Shown here one piece after another: positions 1 to 8,125 of a stretch of 41,385 nucleotides of DNA. The notes under the pieces are model-generated. The model searched no databases. It had not been told where the DNA came from and worked only from the letters and a program-made list of their open reading frames with translations. The number at the start of each line of letters is the position of its first letter. Within the stretch, counting starts at the first letter, position 1. The position numbers and the translations under genes were made by a program. The stretch spans positions 1 to 41,385 of the forward strand of contig PDRJ01000010.1 of NCBI GenBank assembly GCA_002748065.1, given 5' to 3'. The DNA is from Bacteroidota bacterium. GTDB lineage: Bacteria > Bacteroidota > Bacteroidia > Bacteroidales > BM520.

Positions 1-1
1 A

Positions 2-823
2 CAAATTAATTTTACAAAATTGGGGGTGAGTGGTAATTTTTTAAAGTTTTTCGGTATCAAAATAAAGGAGGGGAATGTTTTTAGCGAAAGCAAAACGAGG
101 TATGAATTTATAATGAATGAAACCGCCATTAAACAATATGGTATGTCTGATTTTGCAGATATTCGATTACATATAGGGAACTCAAATGCAAATGTTGTAG
201 GCGTGGTAGAGGATTTTAATTTTAACTCGGCTCATATGCCTATTAAACCCATTGCGTTTAGATATGAGGGAGAAATGTCCAACGTTTGTTTTTTGAAATT
301 GAATGCGCAAAGTCTTGCCGCAATAAAACAGACCTTGGCAGAGGTTGAAGCTGTTTGGAATGAACTGTCTCCTAATTTACCCATGGAATATGAGTTTTTA
401 GACGAAAATTGGAATGCGTTATACAAACGAGAAATGCAATTTCAGACAATGCTGAATTACGCAGGTTTCGTTTCGCTATTTATCGCCTGTTTGGGGTTAT
501 TTGGACTCAGTGTATTTGTCGCTGAACGCCGCACCAAAGAGATCGGTATCCGTAAAGTAAATGGGGCCACGGTTCGTGAGGTGCTTACGTTGCTTAATAA
601 GGGGTTTGTGAAATGGGTGGTGATCTCCTTTGTGGTGGCGGCTCCCGTAGCCTATTATGCCATGGGTAAATGGTTAGAGAATTTTGCCTATAAAACTACG
701 TTGAGCTGGTGGATCTTCGCCCTGGCCGGCATGTTGGTATTGCTTGTCGCTCTGCTTACAGTAAGCTGGCAAAGTTGGCGGGCAGCCAGCCGAAACCCGG
801 TAGAAGCGTTGCGTTACGAGTAA
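2..823 (+). CDS. FtsX/MacB-type ABC transporter permease, C-terminal part (5' end outside window)
   Basis: The frame is open from the first complete codon at position 2, so the gene starts upstream of the window and only about 273 residues are visible. The visible part has a MacB-like periplasmic core (first ~145 residues of the visible protein), then three membrane segments (about 148-168, 198-214 and 230-249, counted from position 20), with the FtsX-family cytoplasmic loop ERRTKEIGIRKVNGA between the first and second. It ends in NPVEALRYE, as do the other two permeases in this window. Family members move substrates such as lipoproteins, peptides or toxins out of the inner membrane or periplasm, using a separate ATPase; two ATPase genes follow at 888 and 1678. 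The substrate cannot be told from sequence. Confidence 0.9.
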   Translation, partial: QINFTKLGVSGNFLKFFGIKIKEGNVFSESKTRYEFIMNETAIKQYGMSDFADIRLHIGNSNANVVGVVEDFNFNSAHMPIKPIAFRYEGEMSNVCFLKLNAQSLAAIKQTLAEVEAVWNELSPNLPMEYEFLDENWNALYKREMQFQTMLNYAGFVSLFIACLGLFGLSVFVAERRTKEIGIRKVNGATVREVLTLLNKGFVKWVVISFVVAAPVAYYAMGKWLENFAYKTTLSWWIFALAGMLVLLVALLTVSWQSWRAASRNPVEALRYE

Positions 824-887
824 TGCTTCAATTAGCGAGTAAATAAAATTACTAATTACTGATTCCTGAATATTAATTGAAAAGGCT

Positions 888-1550
888 ATGATACAACTAA
901 AAGAAATTTACAAGTATTACGATTCCAAGTTTCAACGCAGTTTTGTGTTGAAGGATATTAACCTAACGGTGGAAGAGGGGGAGTTCCTCTCCGTGATGGG
1001 CCCTTCCGGTTCCGGGAAGTCTACGTTGTTACACCTTCTGGGGCTATTGGACCTCCCTTCGGAAGGAGAGTACTACCTGTACGATACTGATGTGCTGAAG
1101 CTAAAGGAGAAGAAACGTACAGAGTACCACCGGAACTTTATGGGGTTTATCTTTCAAGCCTATCACCTTATCGAGGAGATGACGGTATATGAGAATATTG
1201 AGACGCCGTTGGTTTATAAGGGGGTGAAGCGCAAAGAGCGTCAGGCAATGGTGGCCGATCTCCTTGATCGTTTTGGTGTCGTTGCCAAAAAGGATCTCTT
1301 CCCGCAGCAACTCTCCGGTGGCCAGCAGCAGCTGGTGGGCATCGCCCGTGCCATCATTGGTAAACCCAAGCTTTTATTGGCCGACGAACCCACCGGGAAC
1401 CTGCACAGTAAGCAGGGCGAGATGATTATGGAGACTCTCAAGGAGTTGCATCGCGAAGGGATGACTATTATCCAAGTCACCCATAATGAGAAATTTGCGG
1501 CTTATGGAGAACGTATTATTGAGTTGGAAGATGGAAGAATTATCCGTTGA
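888..1550 (+). CDS. MacB/LolD-type ABC transporter ATP-binding protein with altered D-loop
   Basis: A 220-residue ATPase subunit that would power the neighbouring FtsX-type permeases from the cytoplasmic face. Visible motifs: Walker A GPSGSGKST (38-46), Q-loop Gln90, signature LSGGQ (142-146), Walker B LLLADEP with Glu167, and H-loop His199. Two positions depart from the family. The D-loop reads GNLHSK instead of GNLDSK (His173 for the conserved Asp), and the helix after the signature reads QQQLVGIARA instead of QQQRVAIARA. The second ATPase at 1678 has the usual residues at both sites. The gene lies 64 bp after the first permease and in the same direction, so co-transcription is likely. The altered residues may mean a degenerate site or a weakened ATPase. 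Confidence 0.93.
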   Translation: MIQLKEIYKYYDSKFQRSFVLKDINLTVEEGEFLSVMGPSGSGKSTLLHLLGLLDLPSEGEYYLYDTDVLKLKEKKRTEYHRNFMGFIFQAYHLIEEMTVYENIETPLVYKGVKRKERQAMVADLLDRFGVVAKKDLFPQQLSGGQQQLVGIARAIIGKPKLLLADEPTGNLHSKQGEMIMETLKELHREGMTIIQVTHNEKFAAYGERIIELEDGRIIR

Positions 1551-1677
1551 ACCGGCCCATACCATAAATAAAGAGGAGTGCCTGAGCGCCTCTTCAAACC
1601 GATAAAAAAAGTATAAACCGGGTTGACCGTGTACCACCCATCGATAGGGGAACACCGTTGATCGCAACGTAAAAAAG

Positions 1678-2376
1678 ATGATACGAACAGAAAATTTGAC
1701 AAAGGCCTTCCGCACAGAGGAGGTAGAAACCTTGGCGTTGAATGAGGTGAATATTCACGTGAAGAAAGGAGAATTTGTAGCTATCATGGGGCCTTCAGGA
1801 TGTGGGAAATCCACTTTGTTGAACATCCTTGGCCTATTGGATAACCCCACGGGAGGACGCTACTTCTTCGGAGATGAAGAGGTAGGACAACTGAAGGAGA
1901 GCCAACGGACACAACTGCGTAAAGGAAATATTGGGTTTGTCTTTCAGAGTTTTAACCTGATCGATGAACTCAATGTGTATGAGAATGTGGAGCTCCCGCT
2001 AATCTATTTGAAGATCCCTTCGGCCAAGCGTAAAGAGATGGTAAAAACAGTTCTGAAACGGATGAATATCGGGCATCGGGAAAAGCATTTCCCCCAGCAA
2101 CTCTCCGGTGGACAACAACAACGGGTGGCCATAGCCCGCGCCGTGGTGGCAAACCCCCAGTTGATTCTCGCCGATGAGCCCACCGGTAACCTCGACTCGA
2201 AAAATGGCCTGGAGGTGATGAACCTGCTTAGTGACCTCAATGCGGAGGGAACGACCATCATCATGGTAACACACTCCCAGCACGATTCCGGGTTTGCCCA
2301 TCGAACCATTAACCTGTTTGACGGAATGGTCGTTAGCCAAATGGAAAACCCCATAAAAATGGATGAAGTACTTTAG
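1678..2376 (+). CDS. MacB/LolD-type ABC transporter ATP-binding protein
   Basis: A 232-residue cytoplasmic ATPase of the MacB/LolD group, paralogous to the gene at 888. Walker A GPSGCGKST (38-46), Q-loop Gln90, LSGGQQQRVAIARA (142-155), Walker B LILADEP with Glu167, intact D-loop NLDSK, and H-loop His199 are all present. The C-terminus runs about 12 residues past the first ATPase. It is 127 bp downstream of that gene, and a 151-bp repeat element begins 14 bp after its stop. It probably pairs with one or more of the FtsX-type permeases in this region; which one is not decidable from sequence alone. Confidence 0.95.
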   Translation: MIRTENLTKAFRTEEVETLALNEVNIHVKKGEFVAIMGPSGCGKSTLLNILGLLDNPTGGRYFFGDEEVGQLKESQRTQLRKGNIGFVFQSFNLIDELNVYENVELPLIYLKIPSAKRKEMVKTVLKRMNIGHREKHFPQQLSGGQQQRVAIARAVVANPQLILADEPTGNLDSKNGLEVMNLLSDLNAEGTTIIMVTHSQHDSGFAHRTINLFDGMVVSQMENPIKMDEVL

Positions 2377-2390
2377 GTTCTTTGTGATTG

Positions 2391-2541
2391 GTGCCTGTCC
2401 ATAAAGTCAACGTTTTGAGAAGAGGCTGTCTAGAACGTTCGAATTCGAGGCTTGCGAAGGCTGAAATAGGGGAGTTTACCAGGGTAAATGACCCTTTCGA
2501 AGATGAGCATCACAAAGAAGTTGGACGTTATAGACAGACAC
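2391..2541 (+). mobile_element. MITE copy 1 (151 bp)
   Basis: Full-length copy of the repeat family described in the findings. The left end is GTGCCTGTCCATAAAGTC; the right end, read on the opposite strand, is GTGTCTGTCTATAACGTC. The right flank is TATTTA, but the left flank is TGATTG, so no target duplication survives. An open frame of about 50 codons runs through the element and on to 2657, but I regard it as incidental. Confidence 0.85.
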
Positions 2542-2728
2542 TATTTAGTAGATGGTTGACGGTGTTGTGGTTAGACCAAAGACGAGGTTATCTCCGTCCA
2601 AACGGTCAGACCTCAACACCTGAAACCTTAAAAAAACGGAAGAGGGAGGAAGCGTAACTTTTGAGGTTCCTGAACCGTCTAAAATTTAACACCGTAGCAG
2701 GTGAATAGTTGAGAGCCCAATACGAAGT

Positions 2729-3535
2729 ATGAATTTAAACAATAACATCATGAAAACAATAAGGATAAAGATGGCTGTTCTGGCGGTACTAATGGCTACT
2801 GTCGTATGTGGACAAGAGATTACAACACAGCATTATGAGGTGGCCGGCTACGACAACATTGAAGTGAGCAGTGCCATTGATGTACGGTTGGTTGCCGATG
2901 GCAAAGAGGGCGTTACCGTAAGTTGTGATGAGCGTTTGTTGCCGGCTATCATCATAGAACAACGGGGAAATAAACTGGAGATTGGCGTGGATTGGAAGAA
3001 GCTTCATTGGATTACTGGTCGTAAAAGAGATAGGCACATCAGTATCCATAAAAATCGTGTAGAGATAAACGGTATGGTCTTTAGCGGGGGTATGCAGATA
3101 GACGTTTCTGTGAAGCATGTGAAGGCCATCAGCACTTCGGCTTCGGGTGATGTAACATGGGAAGGCGACTTGCCTGCTGATGAGCTCCATCTTAACGCCT
3201 TCTCCTCGGGGGATATTACCTGGGAAGGCACCTTAACGGCCAATGTATTACACATTGATTGTGCTTCGTCGGGTGATGTAGAGGGAGTCTATAAAGGGGG
3301 AAGCGCTTTTGTGGAGTTGAGCAGCTCCGGTGATTATGAAGGAGTCATGGAGGTGGAGACCTTGGACGCTCAAATTAGTAGCTCCGGCGACTTTGAGGGT
3401 CGGGTGAATGCTGTTAAGGCGGTATTTGACCTGAGCTCTTCGGGGGATGCGGAAGTGTGGGGTGTTATCGACTCCTTGTACGTGAATGCGTGCAGTTCGG
3501 CCGAGTTTAACGGAAAGAAGAATCCTCCGGCGTAA
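2729..3535 (+). CDS. DUF2807 (GIN-domain, adhesin-head-like) secreted protein, C-terminus truncated
   Basis: A 268-residue exported protein of the DUF2807 family, which is common in Bacteroidota and often sits beside FtsX-type ABC transporters. An alternative start at 2750 (MKTIRIKMAVLAV) puts the signal peptide right at the N-terminus and may be the true one. Cleavage is likely near VVCG/QE. The body is a right-handed repeat with recurring SSSGDxEG turns (about residues 135-250), typical of this fold. The protein stops after NGKKNPPA, which is short for the family. The same frame continues after the TAA with family-like sequence (see the pseudogene entry at 3536), so this copy seems to have lost its C-terminus by mutation. 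Confidence 0.85.
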   Translation: MNLNNNIMKTIRIKMAVLAVLMATVVCGQEITTQHYEVAGYDNIEVSSAIDVRLVADGKEGVTVSCDERLLPAIIIEQRGNKLEIGVDWKKLHWITGRKRDRHISIHKNRVEINGMVFSGGMQIDVSVKHVKAISTSASGDVTWEGDLPADELHLNAFSSGDITWEGTLTANVLHIDCASSGDVEGVYKGGSAFVELSSSGDYEGVMEVETLDAQISSSGDFEGRVNAVKAVFDLSSSGDAEVWGVIDSLYVNACSSAEFNGKKNPPA

Positions 3536-3682
3536 GAATCTTTTAGGAGCAGCGCAGCTACGGATGTGTGGATGCAATAGCGCGATCTAAGTTGCGGAAG
3601 CAGAATCTCGTCTCCCCAATCAAATGCCCGCCATGAAATTCTCAAATCTCCTGGGAGCAATCGCTCTGTTATGGCGCAATGA
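3536..3682 (+). pseudogene. decayed C-terminal remnant of the DUF2807 gene
   Basis: In the same frame as the gene ending at 3535, translation past TAA gives ESFRSSAATDVWMQ, then TAG (3578-3580), then RDLSCGSRISS..., ending ILKSPGSNRSVMAQ before TGA at 3680-3682. The sequence SSAATDVWMQ, followed by a Gly-Ser-rich turn and a final ILKSxG-type strand, looks like a normal DUF2807 C-terminal end. Two stop codons therefore interrupt the ancestral frame without a shift. From 3683 to the next element at 3831 I see no gene. Confidence 0.5.
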
Positions 3683-3830
3683 GTAGCGGTTAACAAGTGC
3701 GGATCTCCCGGCCAACGATGGGGTAATGTGTCGTTTCATCGGAATTCTGAAGGTGAAAAAAATCACACAATAGACTGTTTGATTTTTTGACAGCCTCCAA
3801 GGGAGGGGTATGGAGTAATGAGTTTATTTA

Positions 3831-3981
3831 GTGTCTGTTCATAAAGTCAGCGTTTTGAGAAGAGGCTGTATAGAAAGTTCGAATTCGAGGCTTGCGAAGG
3901 CTGAAATAGGGGAGTTTACTAGGGTAAATGACCATTTGGAAGAGAAGCGTAACGAAGAAGTCGGACTTTATAGACAGACGC
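3831..3981 (+). mobile_element. MITE copy 2 (151 bp) with exact 6-bp target duplication
   Basis: Best-preserved copy. It is flanked by direct repeats TATTTA at 3825-3830 and 3982-3987. The left terminal repeat GTGTCTGTTCATAAAGTC matches the reverse complement of the right end, GCGTCTGTCTATAAAGTC, at 15 of 18 positions. A short internal dyad, TTTACTAGGGTAAA, is near position 3917. The stretch 3988-4167 up to the next gene holds no gene that I can support. Confidence 0.92.
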
Positions 3982-4167
3982 TATTTATAATGATCTATGA
4001 TTTTGGTACGATAATAGAGAGAGAAGAGTGCACGGTAGAAGGATGGAAGGTCCTCTCTCTTGAGAGGCGGTGGGGATGGGATGACTTACCGTGTGTTGAA
4101 ACGTGCTGAGGGCTGAACAATCCTCTTTTTTATGCGCTTTGCGAACCTTGCAGTTAAAGAAAAGTGA

Positions 4168-6537
4168 ATGATTATGAACTACAACCTACGAATCGCCATC
4201 CGGAATCTGCTTCGCCAGCGAATGGGGAGCTTCATCAATATTCTTGGGTTCTCGTTAAGTCTGACGGTTTGCCTATTGATTGCCCTATATGTGCAGTATG
4301 AGTTCTCTTTTGAACAACACAACGAGGAGCGAAATAACATTTATCGTTTGTTGGCAGGGGATAAAAAATCTGTAGTTCAGTCAATTATGTATTTCAAACC
4401 CTTGACGGAAAATGTACCTGAATTACAAGATGCGACAATTGTATACAAAGAATCCGAGCGTTTTTTTATGCTGAACAATGAGAGAAGGATTATAGACGAA
4501 GTTATTTTTACCAATACTAATTTCCTCTCGATGTTTAAGATAAAAATGTTGAAAGGAGGGAATGAGCAACTCTTAGATTTGCCCAACGCCGCACTTCTAT
4601 CGGAAAGCGAAGCTAAAAAATTATTTCCCAACGGTGATGCCATTGGCAAATTATTAACATATCAAAATCGTTACGAAGTAGAGGTCAAAGGCATCTTTAA
4701 AGATGCTCCTGTTACAGCCAATTATCGTCCCCATATTCTGTTAAATATTGAGGCGATAAAGACCTTAAACGAATACCAATACGCCTCAAAATATAACAAG
4801 TCAAGTGTCTTTTATTTCAGGATTCCTGGTAATCCCGACTTTGAAGCCATTAAGGAGAAGATGAATAACCAAGGTAAGATAGCTTACAATTACGATGAGT
4901 TCGATGTCAAATACCAGTTTCAACCCCTGAGTGATATTCATCTTTATGCTGCCGACACCTCTTGGGATGCCATAAAACGTTCCGATATTAGAACAGTGAA
5001 TGTGTTTGTGATTGTCGCGCTGTTAGTGTTGGTGATTGCCGTATTTAATTTCATTAATTTATCCCTCTCCTTAAGTGCTAAACGCAATTTTAATACAGGC
5101 ATACAGAAGATATTTGGTGCAAATAAATCTGCTATTCTTCGTTATTTTCTTACAGAAACAAGTCTGGTAATGGGTGTTTGCATAGCCGTGGCTTTAATGC
5201 TTATCGCATTTTTAATTCCCGAATTTAATACAATGATGGGGACACGTCTCTCCTTTTCTCTTTTAAATCCCGTTTTATGGCTTGCTATATTGGGTATTGC
5301 CTTTTTGAATATTCTCTTCCCCAGCTTGATTCAAGCAAGAAATAAAATACGTTTAAACCCTGTTCTGGCGGTAAAATCAAAAGGTAAAATAGTTAGTAAA
5401 ACTACCAAGTCGGGTTATTCGTTGGTTTCACAATCGCTTACTGTTGTACAGATTGCCATAACTATTATGTTGATTATCGCTGTTTTCACAATGAATAAGC
5501 AGTTTGATCTAATGTTAAATAAAAAACTCGGCTTTGATAAATCAAATTTGATTGCCGTACAAAATCCCTATGGAGAGAGAGCGATTGAAAGACACGGTTT
5601 GTTCACATCAGCGTTAGAGAAACTATCTTGTGTGGAAAATGTCACGGCAACCTGGAACAGTCCCGGCATTCGTCTCAACAATGGCGACTGGCTGTTAAAG
5701 GACGGCAAGGACAGTTTAAACTTGTATGTTATGAGGTCTCCTGTTGATGCAGGTTATTTTAATACGATGCAAACACAATTTATGTTGGGTGAACCATTTT
5801 CGGAAAAAGATAGCAGTAAACTGGTCATCAATGAAACGTGTTGGAAAGCTCTGGGGGTAGAGAATCCGATTGGCATGACCGTGAAAAGAAAAAATGACAT
5901 AAAAGGACGAGAATATCAGATATGTGGGGTTATAAGAGACATTCAGAATCGTTCACTTCATGATGAGACTGATGCTGCGGTCTATTATTTAGAAAGATTT
6001 TTCATGGTATTTGTGATTCGTCTTTCGCCGGGGGACTTGCGAGAGGGGATAGCACAAGTGGAGGCTGCCTGGAATCGTATAGAACCCGATTATCCGTTTA
6101 AGTATAGCTTTGTTGATGATGATTTGCAGAGAAACTATGCAAAAGAGATACGCACAGCCAAATTGTTGAATATGATGTCGGGGTTGGCCATACTGTTGTC
6201 GATGTTGGGCTTGTTTGCCCTTTCTCTGCAGGTTATAGAGCGAAAGACCAAGGAGATAGGTATTCGTAAAGTTAATGGAGCAGCCATAAAGGAGGTCCTT
6301 GCCTTATTGAATAAAGGTTTTGTAAAGTGGGTCTTCGTTGCCTTTGTCATTGCTACGCCCATCGCTTACTATGCCATGAGCAAATGGCTGGAGAACTTCG
6401 CCTATAAAACAGCCTTAAGCTGGTGGATCTTTGTGCTGGCAGGAGGCTCCGCCCTGGCCGTTGCCCTGCTTACCGTAAGCTGGCAGTCGTGGCGAGCCGC
6501 AACCCGCAATCCTGTGGAAGCCCTGCGCTACGAATAA
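4168..6537 (+). CDS. FtsX/MacB-type ABC transporter permease (two-repeat type)
   Basis: A 789-residue inner-membrane exporter subunit. An N-terminal membrane helix (about 20-42) is followed by a MacB-like periplasmic core. Next come three helices of the first FtsX domain (about 280-390), a further helix (about 425-445), a second periplasmic core, and the second FtsX domain (about 668-775) with ERKTKEIGIRKVNGA. This duplicated arrangement is the usual Bacteroidota form of about 790-800 residues. A start at 4174 (third codon, ATG) is also possible. No ATPase is adjacent; the ATPases at 888 and 1678 are the nearest. The last ~165 bp of the gene are almost identical to the end of the permease gene at 8247, while the upstream parts differ greatly. 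Confidence 0.93.
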   Translation: MIMNYNLRIAIRNLLRQRMGSFINILGFSLSLTVCLLIALYVQYEFSFEQHNEERNNIYRLLAGDKKSVVQSIMYFKPLTENVPELQDATIVYKESERFFMLNNERRIIDEVIFTNTNFLSMFKIKMLKGGNEQLLDLPNAALLSESEAKKLFPNGDAIGKLLTYQNRYEVEVKGIFKDAPVTANYRPHILLNIEAIKTLNEYQYASKYNKSSVFYFRIPGNPDFEAIKEKMNNQGKIAYNYDEFDVKYQFQPLSDIHLYAADTSWDAIKRSDIRTVNVFVIVALLVLVIAVFNFINLSLSLSAKRNFNTGIQKIFGANKSAILRYFLTETSLVMGVCIAVALMLIAFLIPEFNTMMGTRLSFSLLNPVLWLAILGIAFLNILFPSLIQARNKIRLNPVLAVKSKGKIVSKTTKSGYSLVSQSLTVVQIAITIMLIIAVFTMNKQFDLMLNKKLGFDKSNLIAVQNPYGERAIERHGLFTSALEKLSCVENVTATWNSPGIRLNNGDWLLKDGKDSLNLYVMRSPVDAGYFNTMQTQFMLGEPFSEKDSSKLVINETCWKALGVENPIGMTVKRKNDIKGREYQICGVIRDIQNRSLHDETDAAVYYLERFFMVFVIRLSPGDLREGIAQVEAAWNRIEPDYPFKYSFVDDDLQRNYAKEIRTAKLLNMMSGLAILLSMLGLFALSLQVIERKTKEIGIRKVNGAAIKEVLALLNKGFVKWVFVAFVIATPIAYYAMSKWLENFAYKTALSWWIFVLAGGSALAVALLTVSWQSWRAATRNPVEALRYE

Positions 6538-6551
6538 GGTTAATGGGGTAG

Positions 6552-7340
6552 TTGGAAAGTGTGGTCGTAGGTATAGACAGGGTATCTCTTATTCATACCA
6601 AATTCTGGCATCGTATGGAAGAGGGATACCTTACCTCGTTTTATCAAGAGGAGATTGATACGGCATACGTGACAGAATCTCTGGGCTATACCCGGCGGTT
6701 TGATGAACTGCTGGGCGCCTCTATGCCTACGGCAAATTACTATGGTAGATCTTGTAATACCATGTCCGATTTGCTGCATTTAATGGGGATGCCATATAAC
6801 AAAGTTTATAACGGTAAGAATTGGATAATGATCAATTTTGATTCGGATAATCAGAAGTTTAATTTTTATACGAGGCGTTTCTTTGATGGAAGAGAGGTTG
6901 ATCCTCACGATAAATTTCATGTGCGAGCTTACACCGTGATCCCTAAAGAGAAACGTAATCGATTTATGATCTGTGGATGTGCGTATCTCTATGGAGGGAG
7001 CTGGCTTATCTGTTGGGAAGATATTCAAAAACGGTTTAAAGAGACGGTAGATTATAAAAAGGAACAAGACTGGTTGAAACTATATTTCGACCGATATAAT
7101 TTTGGTGTAAGCAAAGCTCGCCACCTTTTGGTGACACAGTTTATCAATGCATTGATCATCGAAAAAGTGGAAGAAGAACAGGGGTTCCCGGCAGTCAAAA
7201 AGCTACTGGCCAGCGGCAATATGTATAAAGAAAGAGATGCGTTTTTTCAAATTTTAGAAGAGGTCACAGGTATCAACGAAAAGAACTTCAATGAAGAAGT
7301 GGGTCGCCTTATCCTTGATGCCATGGAAAGGAGTCATTGA
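6552..7340 (+). CDS. hypothetical protein, apparently 5'-truncated (possible peptidase-MA-like family)
   Basis: The frame opens with TTG at 6552 directly after an in-frame TAG. The first ATG is at 6615 (MEEGYLTSFYQEEID). There is no signal peptide or membrane segment. Conserved-looking blocks are DPHDKFHVR and GCAYLYGGSW in the middle, and a C-terminal helix-rich tail (GFPAVKKLLASG ... GINEKNFNEEVGRL). From memory these resemble the second half of secreted Bacteroidota proteins related to peptidase-MA-like (gluzincin) domains, whose N-terminal export signal and propart are absent here. No HExxH zinc motif is visible. The gene starts 15 bp after the permease stop, where a segment shared with 10634 ends, so truncation by recombination is plausible. 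It may be non-functional. Confidence 0.5.
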   Translation: MESVVVGIDRVSLIHTKFWHRMEEGYLTSFYQEEIDTAYVTESLGYTRRFDELLGASMPTANYYGRSCNTMSDLLHLMGMPYNKVYNGKNWIMINFDSDNQKFNFYTRRFFDGREVDPHDKFHVRAYTVIPKEKRNRFMICGCAYLYGGSWLICWEDIQKRFKETVDYKKEQDWLKLYFDRYNFGVSKARHLLVTQFINALIIEKVEEEQGFPAVKKLLASGNMYKERDAFFQILEEVTGINEKNFNEEVGRLILDAMERSH

Positions 7341-7488
7341 CAAGACATCTTTTCGTTTCCTGGAAATTAAGCGTGAAGAAAAAGGGGCAACTGCTATGGT
7401 AAGGGGGGTAACATGAGAGTTTGGATGAGAAAGTAGCAGGGTACGGAGCAATAATCGGTCAGTGCCCTCGTGCTATCGCTGAATTTCC
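7341..7488. other. intergenic stretch, nothing recognised
   Basis: Between the truncated hypothetical gene and the pseudogene remnant on the other strand. I see no open frame with gene-like content and no strong hairpin. Confidence 0.5.
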
Positions 7489-7827
7489 TTATTGCTTCAG
7501 GATCTTGTGGCTGACCCTGTGCGTGCCGGAATATAAGGTGACCTTGTTCCCTCCTGTGACTTTTTAGGCTGAATCCTTCAATTCCCGAGTTATAAATGAC
7601 TAAAAATTCGTCATCTTGTATGGTGGTGTTTTCAAGGTGAGAGTTCGGGTCTCGGGAGTATAAAATATCGTTCCGCCCACCTCCTCTGTCACGGTTAAGT
7701 CAGCGGTGTTATCGGCAGTGACTTGTACGCCGATGATGTATGAATCATAGGCTTGTGCCAATGCCGTATTGCCGATGAACAAGCCAATGATAAGCAGTAA
7801 GCTGATGGATCGAAGATAGGTCTTCAT
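7489..7827 (-). pseudogene. frameshifted secreted protein with GTxxYxPxTxTLTL repeat motif
   Basis: The first frame (7827 down to 7600) encodes a clear signal peptide (MKTYLRSISLLLIIGLFIG ... ALAQ). It is followed by YIIGVQVTADNTADL and GGTIFYTPETRTLTL, a pattern I recognise from Bacteroidota surface proteins (IGVQVT ... GTxxYDPATxTLTL). It then stops at MTNF. A shift of frame just before this stop gives QDDEFLVIYNSGIEGFSLK, the expected next block. A second shift gives KVTGGNKVTLYSGTHRVS up to TAA at 7489-7491. Two frameshifts therefore break a once continuous gene, which was itself short. No intact copy is in the window. Confidence 0.65.
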
Positions 7828-8125
7828 AGCACTTTTTGATGATGAATACGCTCTGTAAGCAGAGATACGCTTTTCTGTGTGACCTGTGAGAAGAACTCTT
7901 TCTTTTTTCGGAGCCCAATCGTGTAAAAAATGGACACTTGAGTGTCTAATCCTTTTATGGTGTTACTTTTTTAATATCGTTGTTTAATAGGGATTTATCG
8001 TTATGGTATGATAATGGTTGATGAACCCATAAGAAAGAGAACCTTTAAAGGAGAAGGGAATGAGGTTGGGGGAATCCTGAAAAAAGATGCCCTCCATGAC
8101 CATTAAGGGATGCACAACAAAATGG
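7828..8125. other. intergenic stretch upstream of permease, nothing recognised
   Basis: AT-rich non-coding sequence between the pseudogene start and a small repeat at 8126. A short minus-strand open frame here has no gene-like features. Confidence 0.5.

Noticed and set aside
1555..1677. Short GAGG/CCTC hairpin between the two ATPase genes
   Set aside because: The stem is short and imperfect and has no T-run at the right distance; not called as a terminator.
2388..2657. Open frame of 89 codons inside MITE copy 1, with similar frames in copies 2 (3831-4109) and 3 (14941-15216)
   Set aside because: The frames follow the repeated DNA and run into unrelated flanks. Protein changes between copies are as frequent as expected from plain DNA drift, and no start signal or family is recognisable.
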